A stretch of 26,828 nucleotides of DNA from JBGRQB01 sp041725875 (GCA_041725875.1 JBGRQB010000037.1:1-26828); one strand, 5' to 3'. Numbered from the stretch's first letter, positions 14,944 through 23,901 are shown. Program-made: numbers and translations. Notes: generated from the sequence alone by a model not told the origin.

Positions 14944-17355
14944 TTATTTTTTCTTTCTCGTTACTGTTCGTTTTGCTCTTGTTCTCGGAAAAACATATTT
15001 GAAAGCATCTTTAATAAACTCTATTGGAATTATTTCCAATCCGTCTTTAATTTCTTTCGGAATTTCTATTAAATCTTTTTCATTATCTTTTGGAATAAGA
15101 ACTGTTTTTATTCCTGACTGCTGGGCTGCAAGTAATTTTTCATTTAGTCCGCCAATAGCAAGAACATTACCACGTAAGGTAATTTCACCTGTCATTGCCA
15201 CATCACTTTTAGCAGGCTTTCCACTTATTGCCGAATACAACGCCATAGTCATTGTGATACCTGCAGACGGGCCATCTTTAGGAATTGCACCTTCAGGAAG
15301 GTGGATATGTATCTCTTTATTTTTATGGAAGTTCACACCAAGTTTTAACTCTTTTGCATTAGAACGCAGGTAACTTAAGGCCGCAACGGCTGATTCTTTC
15401 ATAACATCGCCAAGCTGACCGGTAAGTGTTAATTTTTCCATTCCGTTCATTATGTTAACATCAACGTGTAAAATTTCGCCGCCTACGCTTGTCCAGGCAA
15501 GTCCGGTAACACTTCCTACAGTTGCAGAATCTTTTTTCTTTTGAACTCGGAATTTTGGAACTCCAAGATATTTTTCAACTTTTGCTTCATCAATTAAAAC
15601 TCTGGCAGGAGCCTTTTGGGTTTTGTCAATTTTAGCAACATAATCGCGTGCGGTTTTTCTGCAAAGAGATGCAACTTCTCTTTCAAGGTTTCTTACGCCT
15701 GCTTCTTTAGTATATTGACTAATTACTTTCCCGATTGCTTCATCATTAAATTTAACTTTTTTATCTTCAAGTCCGTGTGCTGTTAATTGCTTAGGAATTA
15801 TATGTCGTTTTGCAATTTGAACTTTTTCATGTTCCAGATAACCGGGCAAATCTATAATTTCCATTCTGTCTAATAAAGGAAGAGGAATATTATATTTTAC
15901 ATTTGCAGTGGTTATAAACATAACCTGAGAAAGATCATAATCCACATCCAGATAATGATCGTTAAATGTATGATTCTGTTCAGGGTCAAGTACTTCAAGC
16001 ATTGCAGAAGATGGATCGCCTCTGAAGTCTGCACTCATTTTATCAATTTCATCCAGAAGAATTACAGGATTAACAGTACCTGCTCTTTTCATAGACTGAA
16101 TAATTTTTCCCGGCATAGAACCAATGTAAGTTCTGCGATGTCCACGAATTTCAGCTTCATCTTTAACGCCGCCCAGACTTATCCTCACAAACTTTCTATC
16201 CAAAGCTCTTGCAATAGATTTTCCAAGTGAAGTTTTACCAACTCCGGGAGGGCCTACAAAACATAAAATTTGTCCGCGCATTTTCTTAACCAGATTAAGA
16301 ACCGCAATGTGTTCAACAATTCTGTCTTTTGGTTTATCCAAACTATAATGATCTTCATCCAGAATTGTTCTTACGTTATCAATTTTTAAATTGTCTTTAG
16401 TTTTTTTACTCCACGGAACATTCACCATCCAATCGATATAATTTCTCAGAACCGTTGACTCTGGTGAACTTGAAGGAATTTTTTTCAGCTTGTTAATTTC
16501 TTCTATTGTTTTTGCCTTAATCTCTTTAGGCATTTTTGCTTTTTCAATTTTCTCGTAAAACTTGGCAAACTCGGGAGAAACATCTTCTTCCCCTTCTCCA
16601 AGTTCTTCATTTAATATTCTGATCTGTTCCTGAATAATAAATTTTCTCTGAGCTTTAGAAATATTTTCGTGTACTTTTCCTTCAATCTCTTTTTCCATTT
16701 TCAGAATATCAATTTCAGAATTCAGGATTCGCATAACTTCGTAAAGCTGACTTTTAAGTGACGTCTGCTCAAGAATAGATTGTTTAATTTCTATAGACTG
16801 TGCAATATTGGCAGCAACATAATACAACTTGCGGTCTGCTTCATCAATATTTTCGTAGGCAGATAAAGCTTCGCCCGGAATATTTTTGTTCATCTTAACA
16901 TATTCTTTAAAGGCTTTGTTCATCTGACGAACAAGTGCATTAATTTCCCGCTTGTTTTCTTCTTCGGGTAAAACAGTTTCAATTTCAGCTTCAAAAAATT
17001 CATCATTTTTTTTGAATTTTTTTATTCTTCCCTGAAGTAATCCGTCAACCAAAATTTTTAACAAGCCATTTGGAAGTTTCAGAATTTGAATAATTCTTGC
17101 GATTGTGCCTTCTCTGTATATATCATCCTGTGTAGGATCTTCAACATCGGCATTTTTCTGAGTTGCAAGAAAGATAAATTTTGAACTGTCTATAGAATAG
17201 TTTGCAGCTTCTATAGATTGCTCTCTGCCTACCAGGACAGGGAAAATCATATATGGGAATATTACATTATCTCTCAGTGGTAATACCGGCAATACCTGCG
17301 GTATATCTTCAACAATTGAATAATCAATTGAAGACTTTCTCATAGACTTATCCAT
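14944..17355 (-). CDS. lon: ATP-dependent protease Lon (LonA)
   Basis: An 803-aa cytoplasmic protease that unfolds and degrades damaged and regulatory proteins. Domains in order: the LON substrate-binding domain (about 18-215, LPVLPLRDNVIFPYMIFPV), a coiled middle region, AAA+ ATPase with Walker A GPPGVGKT (368-375) and Walker B VILLDEIDKM (431-440), then the protease domain with the Ser-Lys dyad S697 in KDGPSAGI and K740 in GGLNEK. Length and order match LonA. The C-terminus has a short basic tail (RAKRTVTRKKK). Met5 is an alternative start. A good sigma70-type promoter lies upstream at 17427-17399, and a terminator follows, so it is monocistronic. I see no CIRCE-type inverted repeat in its leader. 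Confidence 0.98.
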   Translation of the reverse strand: MDKSMRKSSIDYSIVEDIPQVLPVLPLRDNVIFPYMIFPVLVGREQSIEAANYSIDSSKFIFLATQKNADVEDPTQDDIYREGTIARIIQILKLPNGLLKILVDGLLQGRIKKFKKNDEFFEAEIETVLPEEENKREINALVRQMNKAFKEYVKMNKNIPGEALSAYENIDEADRKLYYVAANIAQSIEIKQSILEQTSLKSQLYEVMRILNSEIDILKMEKEIEGKVHENISKAQRKFIIQEQIRILNEELGEGEEDVSPEFAKFYEKIEKAKMPKEIKAKTIEEINKLKKIPSSSPESTVLRNYIDWMVNVPWSKKTKDNLKIDNVRTILDEDHYSLDKPKDRIVEHIAVLNLVKKMRGQILCFVGPPGVGKTSLGKSIARALDRKFVRISLGGVKDEAEIRGHRRTYIGSMPGKIIQSMKRAGTVNPVILLDEIDKMSADFRGDPSSAMLEVLDPEQNHTFNDHYLDVDYDLSQVMFITTANVKYNIPLPLLDRMEIIDLPGYLEHEKVQIAKRHIIPKQLTAHGLEDKKVKFNDEAIGKVISQYTKEAGVRNLEREVASLCRKTARDYVAKIDKTQKAPARVLIDEAKVEKYLGVPKFRVQKKKDSATVGSVTGLAWTSVGGEILHVDVNIMNGMEKLTLTGQLGDVMKESAVAALSYLRSNAKELKLGVNFHKNKEIHIHLPEGAIPKDGPSAGITMTMALYSAISGKPAKSDVAMTGEITLRGNVLAIGGLNEKLLAAQQSGIKTVLIPKDNEKDLIEIPKEIKDGLEIIPIEFIKDAFKYVFPRTRAKRTVTRKKK

Positions 17356-17398
17356 AAGTTTTAACGTTACTCCTATTGTTTGGATAATTTAACCACAA

Positions 17399-17427
17399 AA
17401 TATACCAAAATTAGCCGGGTCTATCAA
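17399..17427 (-). promoter_or_regulatory. Sigma70-like promoter of lon
   Basis: On the minus strand TTGATA (17427-17422), a 17-base spacer and TATATT (17404-17399): each box matches the consensus at five of six positions, with optimal spacing. It predicts a start near 17392 and a leader of about 37 bases. Confidence 0.6.
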
Positions 17428-17498
17428 GAAACTCACAAATACCCTTTTCTTCGGATAAATTAATGCCTAATTTTAAAGATCAAAAAAACGGAAAAATT

Positions 17499-18263
17499 AT
17501 GATTAATAAAATTGTTGATATTTCAAAAGAAGCCGGTGAAATAATTCGTGAAGGGTTTGGCCAGAATATCAAAATAGATTTCAAAACAGGTGAAAATAAT
17601 CTTGTTACAGAAATAGATAAAAAAGCTGAAAACTGCATTATTGATTTTATAAAAAAAGAATTTCCGGAACATTCAATTTTAGCCGAAGAATCAGGGCAAT
17701 CAAACGGAAACTCAGAATATATGTGGGTTATTGATCCTCTTGACGGAACAACCAATTTTGCTCACGGATTACCAATTTTCTCTGTCTCAATCGGCTTGAG
17801 AAAAAACCGCGAAACTATATGCGGAGTAATTTACGATGTTATGCGCGATAAAGTTTTTGCTGCTGAAAAAGGCTCAGGAACATTTTGCAACAGCGAAAAA
17901 ATTTCGGTGAATAATAATTCAAGAATTGAAGAAAGTTTACTGGTAACGGGATTTCCTTATGAAATGGAAGAAAAACTGGACAGATCACTTGATGTTTTCA
18001 AGCAGTTTTTGAAAAAATCGCGTGCTGTGCGCAGACTCGGATCAGCTGCAATTGATTTATGTTATGTTGCAAATGGCGTTTTTGATGCATTCTGGGAAGA
18101 AAAACTTAATCCCTGGGATGTATGTGCAGGAATGCTAATTGTTGAAGAAGCAGGCGGTAAAATATGTAATTTTAACGGTGAAAAAATCGATATTTACTCA
18201 AAAGAAATTCTTGCTTCAAATGGAAAAATTGAGCAAAAAATGCTTGAAATAATAAATTTCTGA
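17499..18263 (+). CDS. Inositol monophosphatase family protein (SuhB-like)
   Basis: A Mg2+/Li+-sensitive phosphatase fold of about 254 aa. Signatures are the AEESG metal ligand region, WVIDPLDGTTNFAHGLPIFS (motif A) and NPWDVCAGMLIVEEAGG (motif B). Family members dephosphorylate inositol-1-phosphate or related sugar phosphates; bacterial SuhB also acts in rRNA transcription in E. coli. The exact substrate cannot be told. I start at the ATG at 17499 (MINKIVDISKEAGEIIREG), which matches where family members begin; an in-frame ATG at 17463 would add twelve polar residues, and neither has a strong ribosome site. It diverges from lon and ends in a perfect bidirectional hairpin. Confidence 0.9.
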   Translation: MINKIVDISKEAGEIIREGFGQNIKIDFKTGENNLVTEIDKKAENCIIDFIKKEFPEHSILAEESGQSNGNSEYMWVIDPLDGTTNFAHGLPIFSVSIGLRKNRETICGVIYDVMRDKVFAAEKGSGTFCNSEKISVNNNSRIEESLLVTGFPYEMEEKLDRSLDVFKQFLKKSRAVRRLGSAAIDLCYVANGVFDAFWEEKLNPWDVCAGMLIVEEAGGKICNFNGEKIDIYSKEILASNGKIEQKMLEIINF

Positions 18264-18266
18264 TGA

Positions 18267-18307
18267 AAATAAGTCAAAGTAGCACATTACTTTGACTTAT
18301 TTATTTT
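18267..18307. terminator. Bidirectional terminator shared by the IMPase and GlsB-like genes
   Basis: AAATAAGTCAAAGTA (18267-18281), loop GCACAT, TACTTTGACTTATTT (18288-18302) is a perfect 15-bp stem, with T-rich sequence after it on the plus strand and TTTTCATC on the minus strand. The stop codon and tail of the GlsB-like gene (stop at 18299-18297) lie inside the right arm. Confidence 0.88.
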
Positions 18308-18551
18308 TTCCTGAAAAAAGATTTGCCAGAAAAAGTAAAATCATTGCCCCGACTGTTGCAACAAATATGCTCCAGAAATTAAATCCGGTAATTCCCGGTT
18401 TATCAAAATAGTGAAAAACATAACCGCCAATAATTGAACCTACAATCCCCAAAAGTATGTTAAAAAAACAACCTCTGCGTTCAGTTCCTGCCAATCTGGA
18501 TGCAAACCAGCCTGCAATGGCTCCCATCAATATCCAGCTTATTAATCCCAT
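18297..18551 (-). CDS. GlsB/YeaQ/YmgE family small membrane protein
   Basis: An 84-aa protein with three hydrophobic, Gly-rich helices: ISWILMGAIAGWFASRL, NILLGIVGSIIGGYVF and SIFVATVGAMILLFLANLF. The pattern matches the transglycosylase-associated / GlsB family, small inner-membrane proteins often induced by general stress; their molecular role is poorly known. The start has a good GAGGA ribosome site. A possible promoter is on the minus strand at 18601-18574. It is a single gene, diverging from cmk. Confidence 0.92.
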   Translation of the reverse strand: MGLISWILMGAIAGWFASRLAGTERRGCFFNILLGIVGSIIGGYVFHYFDKPGITGFNFWSIFVATVGAMILLFLANLFSGKNK

Positions 18552-18573
18552 TTACTTAAATCCTCTGTAAGTT

Positions 18574-18601
18574 ATTATTTTACATTAATTTAGAGAATCA
18601 A
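18574..18601 (-). promoter_or_regulatory. Possible promoter of the GlsB-like gene
   Basis: Minus strand TTGATT (18601-18596), 16-base spacer, AATAAT (18579-18574). The -10 matches five of six positions and the -35 four of six. In such AT-rich sequence chance matches are common. Confidence 0.35.
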
Positions 18602-18616
18602 ATATATAATTTTTAA

Positions 18617-18645
18617 TTGTGAAAATTACGAAAAAAGAGTATATT
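18617..18645 (+). promoter_or_regulatory. Possible promoter of cmk-rpsA
   Basis: TTGTGA (18617-18622), 17-base spacer, TATATT (18640-18645). The -35 matches four of six positions and the -10 five of six. Transcription would begin around 18652-18654, at or next to the cmk ATG, implying a leaderless or nearly leaderless mRNA. Confidence 0.4.
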
Positions 18646-18653
18646 TCGAGCTT

Positions 18654-19328
18654 ATGGAAAAAAGTATAGTTATAGCAATTGACGGTCCTGCGGGATCAGG
18701 AAAAAGTACATTAGCAAAATCAGTTGCAAAAGAGTTAGGTTTCATTTACCTGGATACAGGCGCAATGTACAGAGCAGTTACTTTTGCAGCGATTAAAAAT
18801 AAAATTGAAGATAATTCTGAAGAGATTATCAAACTGACTAAAGAGATAGATCTTGAGTTAAAATTTGAAGTCGGTATTAATAAAATTTTTATTGATAATA
18901 CCGATGTTACAAATGAAATAAGAACTTTAAGTGTAAGTTCAAAAGTAAGTGAGATCAGTAAAATAAAAGAAGTTCGTGAAGAGCTTGTTTGTTTGCAGAG
19001 AAAGATTGGTTCTAAAATAAATATTGTTGTTGAAGGAAGAGATACAACTACAATTGTGTTTCCCGAGGCAGCGTTAAAAATATTTCTGGTTGCATCAATT
19101 GAAGAAAGAGCAAAAAGACGTTTTGACGAATTGAAAGAAAATAATTTCACCGGTTCTTACGAAGAAGTTTACAAAAATCTGAGCGAAAGAGACAAACTCG
19201 ATTCCGGCAGAGAAATAAGTCCGCTTGTAAAAGCAGATGATGCTGTGGAATTGGATACAACAAGTCTTTCAGTTGAAGAAGAAGTAAAGTTTATTATTGA
19301 TAAAGCAAAAGAAAAACAGTTAATATAA
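18654..19328 (+). CDS. cmk: Cytidylate kinase
   Basis: A 224-aa cytoplasmic kinase that converts (d)CMP to (d)CDP with ATP. The P-loop is IAIDGPAGSGKSTLAKS (GPAGSGKS at 11-18), followed by the CMP-binding YLDTGAMYRAVT, the VVEGRDTTTIVFPEA segment and the ERAKRRFDEL lid region. Length is normal. It stands directly before rpsA, 98 bases apart, a neighbourhood also found in E. coli and many other bacteria. No clear Shine-Dalgarno sequence precedes the ATG, in line with a possible promoter placed so close that the mRNA would be leaderless. Confidence 0.97.
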   Translation: MEKSIVIAIDGPAGSGKSTLAKSVAKELGFIYLDTGAMYRAVTFAAIKNKIEDNSEEIIKLTKEIDLELKFEVGINKIFIDNTDVTNEIRTLSVSSKVSEISKIKEVREELVCLQRKIGSKINIVVEGRDTTTIVFPEAALKIFLVASIEERAKRRFDELKENNFTGSYEEVYKNLSERDKLDSGREISPLVKADDAVELDTTSLSVEEEVKFIIDKAKEKQLI

Positions 19329-19417
19329 AAAAGCCATCTTAATTAACTGATGTTAAACTAAACCCTTATTCTTGATTTTATACGATGGCAATAAAATCCG
19401 GAGTAAATATTTTTTTT

Positions 19418-19422
19418 GGAGG
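19418..19422 (+). promoter_or_regulatory. Shine-Dalgarno sequence that decides the rpsA start
   Basis: GGAGG at 19418-19422 lies four bases before the ATG at 19427, within a T-rich stretch. The in-frame ATG at 19385 has no such site, so translation should begin at 19427. Confidence 0.8.
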
Positions 19423-19426
19423 AATA

Positions 19427-21271
19427 ATGGCTGAAGAAACTAAAACTGCCATTAATGAGCAGCAGAAATTAGCTGCTGCAAACAAATTTTACAACGCAGA
19501 TGAATATTCTGCTGATGAGTTACAGGAATTAGCTGCCCTTTATAATGATTCATTCAGAGATATCAAAGAAGGTGAAATCATTACTGGTAAAGTTGTAGCT
19601 ATAGGTGAAGATAACGTTGTTCTAGATGTTGGTTTCAAATCAGATGGTACAATTCCAAGAGTTGAATTTGATGTTGAAGAAGAATTGGCTGTTGGTCAGG
19701 ATGTTGAAATCGTTATTGAAAGTGTTGAAGACAAAGAAGGTAACCTTGTATTAAGTAAAAAACGTGCAGACTTCTTACGTATTTGGGCTAAAATTGTTTC
19801 AGCTCACGAAGAAGATGAAATCGTTCAAGGTAAAATTCTTAAAAGAATTAAAGGCGGTATGGTTGTTGATCTTATGGGTATTGAAGCATTCTTGCCTGGT
19901 TCACAGATCGATATCAGACCTGTTAGAGATTTTGACGCATTTGTTGGTCAGACAATGGACTTCAAAATTGTTAAAATCAATATTCCTACTGAAAACGTTG
20001 TTGTTTCTCACAAAGTTCTTATTGAAAAATCAATTGCCGGAAAACGTCAGGAAATTATTGACTCTCTTGAAAAAGGTCAGATTCTTGAAGGTATCGTTAA
20101 AGCAATCACCGACTTTGGTGTATTTGTTGACTTAGGCGGTGTTGACGGTTTAATTCACATTACAGATCTTAGCTGGGGAAGAATTAACCATCCAAGTGAA
20201 GTTGTTAAACTTGACGAAAAAATTAAAGTTGTTGTTACTGACTTTGACGTTGAAAAACGCAGAATCTCATTGTCACTTAAACAGCTTCAGAAACATCCTT
20301 GGGAAGATATCCTTGACAAATACAATGTTGGCGATAAAGTTTCAGGTAGAGTTGTATCTCTTACTGATTACGGTGCATTCATTGAAATTGAAAAAGGTAT
20401 CGAAGGACTTATCCATATCTCAGAAATGAGCTGGACTCTTCATATTAAACATCCTTCACAGTTCGTATCAATGGGACAGATTGTTGAAGCTCAGATTTTA
20501 AGCTTAGACAAAGAAGAAAAGAAAATTTCTCTTGGTATGAAACAGTTAGTTCCAGATCCTTGGACAGAATTAATGGAAAAATATCCTGTTGGATCTAAAC
20601 ACGAAGGTGTTGCACGTAACTTAACTAACTTTGGTGTATTTGTTGAATTAGAACCAGGTGTTGACGGTTTAGTTCACATTTCAGATCTTAGCTGGACTAA
20701 AAAAGTTCGCCATCCTGGAGAAATTGTTAAAAAAGGTGAAAAAATCGAAGTTGTTGTATTAGGCATCGATACTGAGCAGAGAAAAATCTCTCTTGGTCAC
20801 AAACAGATTAACAATAACCCTTGGGAAGGTTTTGAAACTGAATATGCTGTTGGTACTACTACTAACGCTAAAGTTGTAAGAATTATTGAAAAAGGTTTAA
20901 TTGCTGAATTACCATCTGGTGTTGACGGATTTATTCCTGCAACTCAGTTATCAACTTCAAAAATCAAAAACTTGTCATTCTGCTTCCCTGTTGAAACAGA
21001 AATTGAATTAGCCGTTGTTGAATTTGATAAAGAAAACAAAAAAATTGTTTTAAGTGCAATTGCCGCTGTTAAAGATAAATCTGACGAAGAAATTGCTGAA
21101 TACGTTCAGAAATTCAAATTGGAAAAAGTATCTGTAGATGATATCAAACAAGCTGACGCTGGTAAATTTGATTCTTCAGACTTTAACCTTTACGATCAGA
21201 AACCAAACAATAATGATGCAGCAAAAAAAGAAGCAGCTAAAGAAGACGCTCCAGAAACTACTGAAGAATAA
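19427..21271 (+). CDS. rpsA: 30S ribosomal protein S1
   Basis: A 614-aa S1 protein with six OB-fold S1 repeats. Approximate positions: 46-115, 130-200, 215-285, 300-372, 387-459 and 472-545. Repeats 3 to 5 are the most alike, each with GVFVDLGGVDGLIHITDLSW-type cores; 1, 2 and 6 are more diverged, as in other S1 proteins. It helps bring mRNA to the 30S subunit. An N-terminal segment of about 45 residues and a long charged tail rich in Ala, Lys and Glu (AAKKEAAKEDAPETTEE) flank the repeats. I reject the ATG at 19385, which would add 14 residues. Codon choice is strongly biased (GGT, GTT, AAA, CAG), as expected for high expression. A terminator follows. Confidence 0.97.
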   Translation: MAEETKTAINEQQKLAAANKFYNADEYSADELQELAALYNDSFRDIKEGEIITGKVVAIGEDNVVLDVGFKSDGTIPRVEFDVEEELAVGQDVEIVIESVEDKEGNLVLSKKRADFLRIWAKIVSAHEEDEIVQGKILKRIKGGMVVDLMGIEAFLPGSQIDIRPVRDFDAFVGQTMDFKIVKINIPTENVVVSHKVLIEKSIAGKRQEIIDSLEKGQILEGIVKAITDFGVFVDLGGVDGLIHITDLSWGRINHPSEVVKLDEKIKVVVTDFDVEKRRISLSLKQLQKHPWEDILDKYNVGDKVSGRVVSLTDYGAFIEIEKGIEGLIHISEMSWTLHIKHPSQFVSMGQIVEAQILSLDKEEKKISLGMKQLVPDPWTELMEKYPVGSKHEGVARNLTNFGVFVELEPGVDGLVHISDLSWTKKVRHPGEIVKKGEKIEVVVLGIDTEQRKISLGHKQINNNPWEGFETEYAVGTTTNAKVVRIIEKGLIAELPSGVDGFIPATQLSTSKIKNLSFCFPVETEIELAVVEFDKENKKIVLSAIAAVKDKSDEEIAEYVQKFKLEKVSVDDIKQADAGKFDSSDFNLYDQKPNNNDAAKKEAAKEDAPETTEE

Positions 21272-21290
21272 TATTTAGTTATTTCATACA

Positions 21291-21329
21291 GGGCTGATTT
21301 TATTAACTTAAAGTCAGCCCATTTTTTTT
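21291..21329 (+). terminator. Terminator of cmk-rpsA
   Basis: GGGCTGA (21291-21297) pairs with TCAGCCC (21314-21320); the 16-base loop can extend the stem with TTT/AAA across a bulge. A run of eight T follows (21322-21329). Confidence 0.85.
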
Positions 21330-21346
21330 ATTAGAAAGGATTCAAA

Positions 21347-22618
21347 GTGAAAAAGGTTGCTTTTCATACCTTAGGATGTAAATTAAATTTTGCCGAAACT
21401 TCAACCATCGGAAAACAGTTTTTGGATGATGGTTATCAAATTACAGATTTTAATTCCCCTGCTGATGTTTATGTTATCAATACCTGTACTGTTACAGACG
21501 GGGCAGATAAAGAATGCAGACAAATTATCAGACGCGCTCAACGTAATAATCCGGACGGATTTATAATTGTAACAGGTTGTTATGCCCAGTTGAGATCTGA
21601 TGAAATTGTTGAAATAGAAGGAGTAGATCTTGTAATGGGAAGTAATGATAAGTATGATATTATTTCTCATATCAATCAGACTAAAAATGCTTATCCAGAC
21701 GTATACGTAACTCCATTTGAAGAAATCACCGAATTTCACTCGTCATACTCTACCGATGCAGATTCACGCACAAGAGCTTTTCTAAAAATCCAGGACGGCT
21801 GCGATTATAAATGCACCTACTGTACCATACCAAAAGCGCGCGGTAAAAGCAGAAGCGCCACCGAAGCCAAACTCCTTACCGAGTTTAAGCAGTTACTTGC
21901 TAAAGGATATAAAGAGATTATCCTTACCGGCGTAAATGTTGGTGAATATGGAAGGGACACAGGTACAAGTCTTTCTGAATTGTTAAAAAAGTTTATCGCT
22001 GTTGAAGGTGAGTTCAGGATAAGAATCAGTTCCATTGAACCGAATCTTCTAACCGACGAAATTATCGAATTAACGGCCTCATCAGATAAGTTATGCAATC
22101 ACTTTCATATTCCGTTACAAAGCGGCAGTAATGTTGTACTAAGAAATATGAAAAGACGTTATATGGTGAAAAAATTCATTTCCAGAATTACTAAGATAAA
22201 TGAAACCATTCCGAATGCCGGAATAGGAATAGATGTAATTGTTGGTTTTCCGGGTGAAACAGATGAAGAATTTGAAAAGACATATCAACTGCTTTCAGAG
22301 TTAAAATATTCTTACCTGCATGTATTTACATACTCTGAAAGACCTAACACAGAAGCATTAAAAATTGCTGATGTAGTGCCTGTAAGAACGCGTAAAGAAC
22401 GTAATGGGAAACTTAGGGAATTGAGTCAAGAAAAACTCAGAAAATTCCATCAATCACTTGAAAGTAAAACTCTGAGTGTTTTATTTGAACATACTGATTA
22501 CAATGGTAAAATGAAAGGTTTTGCTTCTAATTACGGACGCGTAATCACGATCTTTGATTCTGAAAAAACCAACCGACTCACAAATATAAAAATTACTGAT
22601 AACTCGATGTTCGAATAA
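21347..22618 (+). CDS. mtaB: tRNA t6A37 methylthiotransferase MtaB
   Basis: A 423-aa radical SAM enzyme that adds a methylthio group to t6A37 of tRNA. The N-terminal UPF0004 domain supplies three cysteines for the second iron-sulfur cluster (C11, C47, C78). The radical SAM motif is CDYKCTYC (C152, C156, C159). A TRAM-like domain occupies the C-terminus. The start FHTLGCKLNFAET and the GADKECRQIIRRAQR segment are typical of the MtaB/YqeV branch rather than MiaB or RimO. The start codon is GTG at 21347, with AGAAAGGA six bases before it. It stands alone between two terminators. Confidence 0.93.
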   Translation: MKKVAFHTLGCKLNFAETSTIGKQFLDDGYQITDFNSPADVYVINTCTVTDGADKECRQIIRRAQRNNPDGFIIVTGCYAQLRSDEIVEIEGVDLVMGSNDKYDIISHINQTKNAYPDVYVTPFEEITEFHSSYSTDADSRTRAFLKIQDGCDYKCTYCTIPKARGKSRSATEAKLLTEFKQLLAKGYKEIILTGVNVGEYGRDTGTSLSELLKKFIAVEGEFRIRISSIEPNLLTDEIIELTASSDKLCNHFHIPLQSGSNVVLRNMKRRYMVKKFISRITKINETIPNAGIGIDVIVGFPGETDEEFEKTYQLLSELKYSYLHVFTYSERPNTEALKIADVVPVRTRKERNGKLRELSQEKLRKFHQSLESKTLSVLFEHTDYNGKMKGFASNYGRVITIFDSEKTNRLTNIKITDNSMFE

Positions 22619-22634
22619 TTTTAGATTTAAATAA

Positions 22635-22666
22635 AAAAAAGGCTAACCAAATGGTTAGCCTTTTTT
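22635..22666. terminator. Bidirectional terminator between mtaB and susD
   Basis: AAAAAAGGCTAACC (22635-22648), loop AAAT, GGTTAGCCTTTTTT (22653-22666) is a perfect 14-bp stem whose A and T flanks serve both strands. It is 16 bases after the mtaB stop and 20 bases after the susD stop. Confidence 0.92.
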
Positions 22667-22686
22667 GTTTTATACTAATTAAAATA

Positions 22687-23889
22687 TTAGTTGAAGTTAG
22701 GATTGTCGTTTCTTTCACGATCCTGTATCGGTAAAAACTGCCATCCATTTGGCAAATGGAATAGAGTATGTCTGCGCTGATCGATTAATCTGGCACCTTG
22801 ACAGAATAATTCTTTTTCTCTTTCAACTAGTAATGTTGCCATAGTAATATCAGTTAAAGCAGAAATTCCATATGATGCTCTAACAGCATTTACTTTTTGA
22901 AGTGCAGTAGCTTTATCACCACCGTTTAATGCGATTTCTGCAAGCATTAAATCATTTTCTTGCCAAGACAAGAAAGTTAATGGAGATGCTTCTAGTGCGT
23001 GTTTGTCTTGTCTGTATATAACGCCAGTACTAACTGTTTTATAAGGTTTAACTTTCACGCGAGCTGCTTCTTTTTCATCAACTGCAACATAATTAACTAT
23101 TCTGGCAGGAATCGTCCACTGTGCACGGATAGAACCAGCAAAACTAGCCCAAGCATTAGTAACAGCATCAGTATATAAAGCTTTAAACACATCGTCACCG
23201 CTAGTCATACCAGCATTTGCATACTGCGTAGCTTCAGTGTATTTATTTTGGTTAATGTAAATTTTAGCTAATAATGTGTTAGCAATTTTATTTTGAGCTG
23301 GTGTTCCATACTCAATAGCTTTTTTTATGAAAGTAACTGCTTGATCATACATATCGGCAGAAGGAATGAATGGACCTTTATTAATTTCAGGACCACCACC
23401 GTTTGTTTTCTCAAGACCAATGTATGCAGCATAAAAATATCTAGAAACACCTGACATTAAATTTCCATAGAAATAAGCTTCTTTTTCTGCCGGATCATTG
23501 TCAGTAAATTGCATTTGCGCAACTTTTTCTAAGAAGCTTTGTGCAAAATATCTGAACTCACCAATGTTTAGTGTAACGGTAAGAACAGATGGATTTGTAG
23601 TTGAAATAGTGCCTGTTTCAACTTCATCAAATGAAGTATAGGTAGCATCTACATTTCTGGAATCAAATTCTAACTGATCTGATAATCCATCGGCAAGATA
23701 AGTAACCTGGTCATAAGACTGAGCAAAGCTATTTAGTAATCCATTTTGCAAAAACGTAAGCTGAGATCTGTCTGCCAGCTGATCATCCTGCACTTTATCG
23801 ATAAACTTATCAACCCCAGTTACATAATCATTACATCCTATTAGTGCTGGGATTATTGCAAATAATGCTATGTATATAATTTTTTTCAT
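22687..23889 (-). CDS. SusD/RagB-family outer membrane nutrient-binding lipoprotein
   Basis: A 400-aa lipoprotein with signal sequence MKKIIYIALFAIIPALIGC; C19 in the lipobox is the lipidation site. The central Ala/Tyr-rich helices (residues about 140-240, with FIKKAIEYGTPAQNKIANTL and KYTEATQYANAGM) are the TPR-like core of SusD proteins. The C-terminal region TALQKVNAVRASYGI... and ELFCQGARLIDQRR...NGWQFLPIQDRERNDNPNF is the usual SusD end. It is shorter than many members. It would bind a substrate on the cell surface and feed the SusC partner, which lies 12 bases upstream in the same operon. AGGAGG precedes the ATG. The ligand cannot be inferred, as no hydrolase or sensor gene is adjacent in the window. 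Confidence 0.92.
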   Translation of the reverse strand: MKKIIYIALFAIIPALIGCNDYVTGVDKFIDKVQDDQLADRSQLTFLQNGLLNSFAQSYDQVTYLADGLSDQLEFDSRNVDATYTSFDEVETGTISTTNPSVLTVTLNIGEFRYFAQSFLEKVAQMQFTDNDPAEKEAYFYGNLMSGVSRYFYAAYIGLEKTNGGGPEINKGPFIPSADMYDQAVTFIKKAIEYGTPAQNKIANTLLAKIYINQNKYTEATQYANAGMTSGDDVFKALYTDAVTNAWASFAGSIRAQWTIPARIVNYVAVDEKEAARVKVKPYKTVSTGVIYRQDKHALEASPLTFLSWQENDLMLAEIALNGGDKATALQKVNAVRASYGISALTDITMATLLVEREKELFCQGARLIDQRRHTLFHLPNGWQFLPIQDRERNDNPNFN

Positions 23890-23901
23890 TATTCCTCCTA
23901 A

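Noticed and set aside
14999..15373. Plus-strand ORF of 124 codons opposite lon
   Set aside because: It is the antisense shadow of the conserved Lon protease domain, with no ribosome site or recognisable family.
19385..19426. N-terminal extension of rpsA from the ATG at 19385
   Set aside because: No ribosome site there, whereas GGAGG sits directly before the ATG at 19427 and the product then starts like a normal S1.
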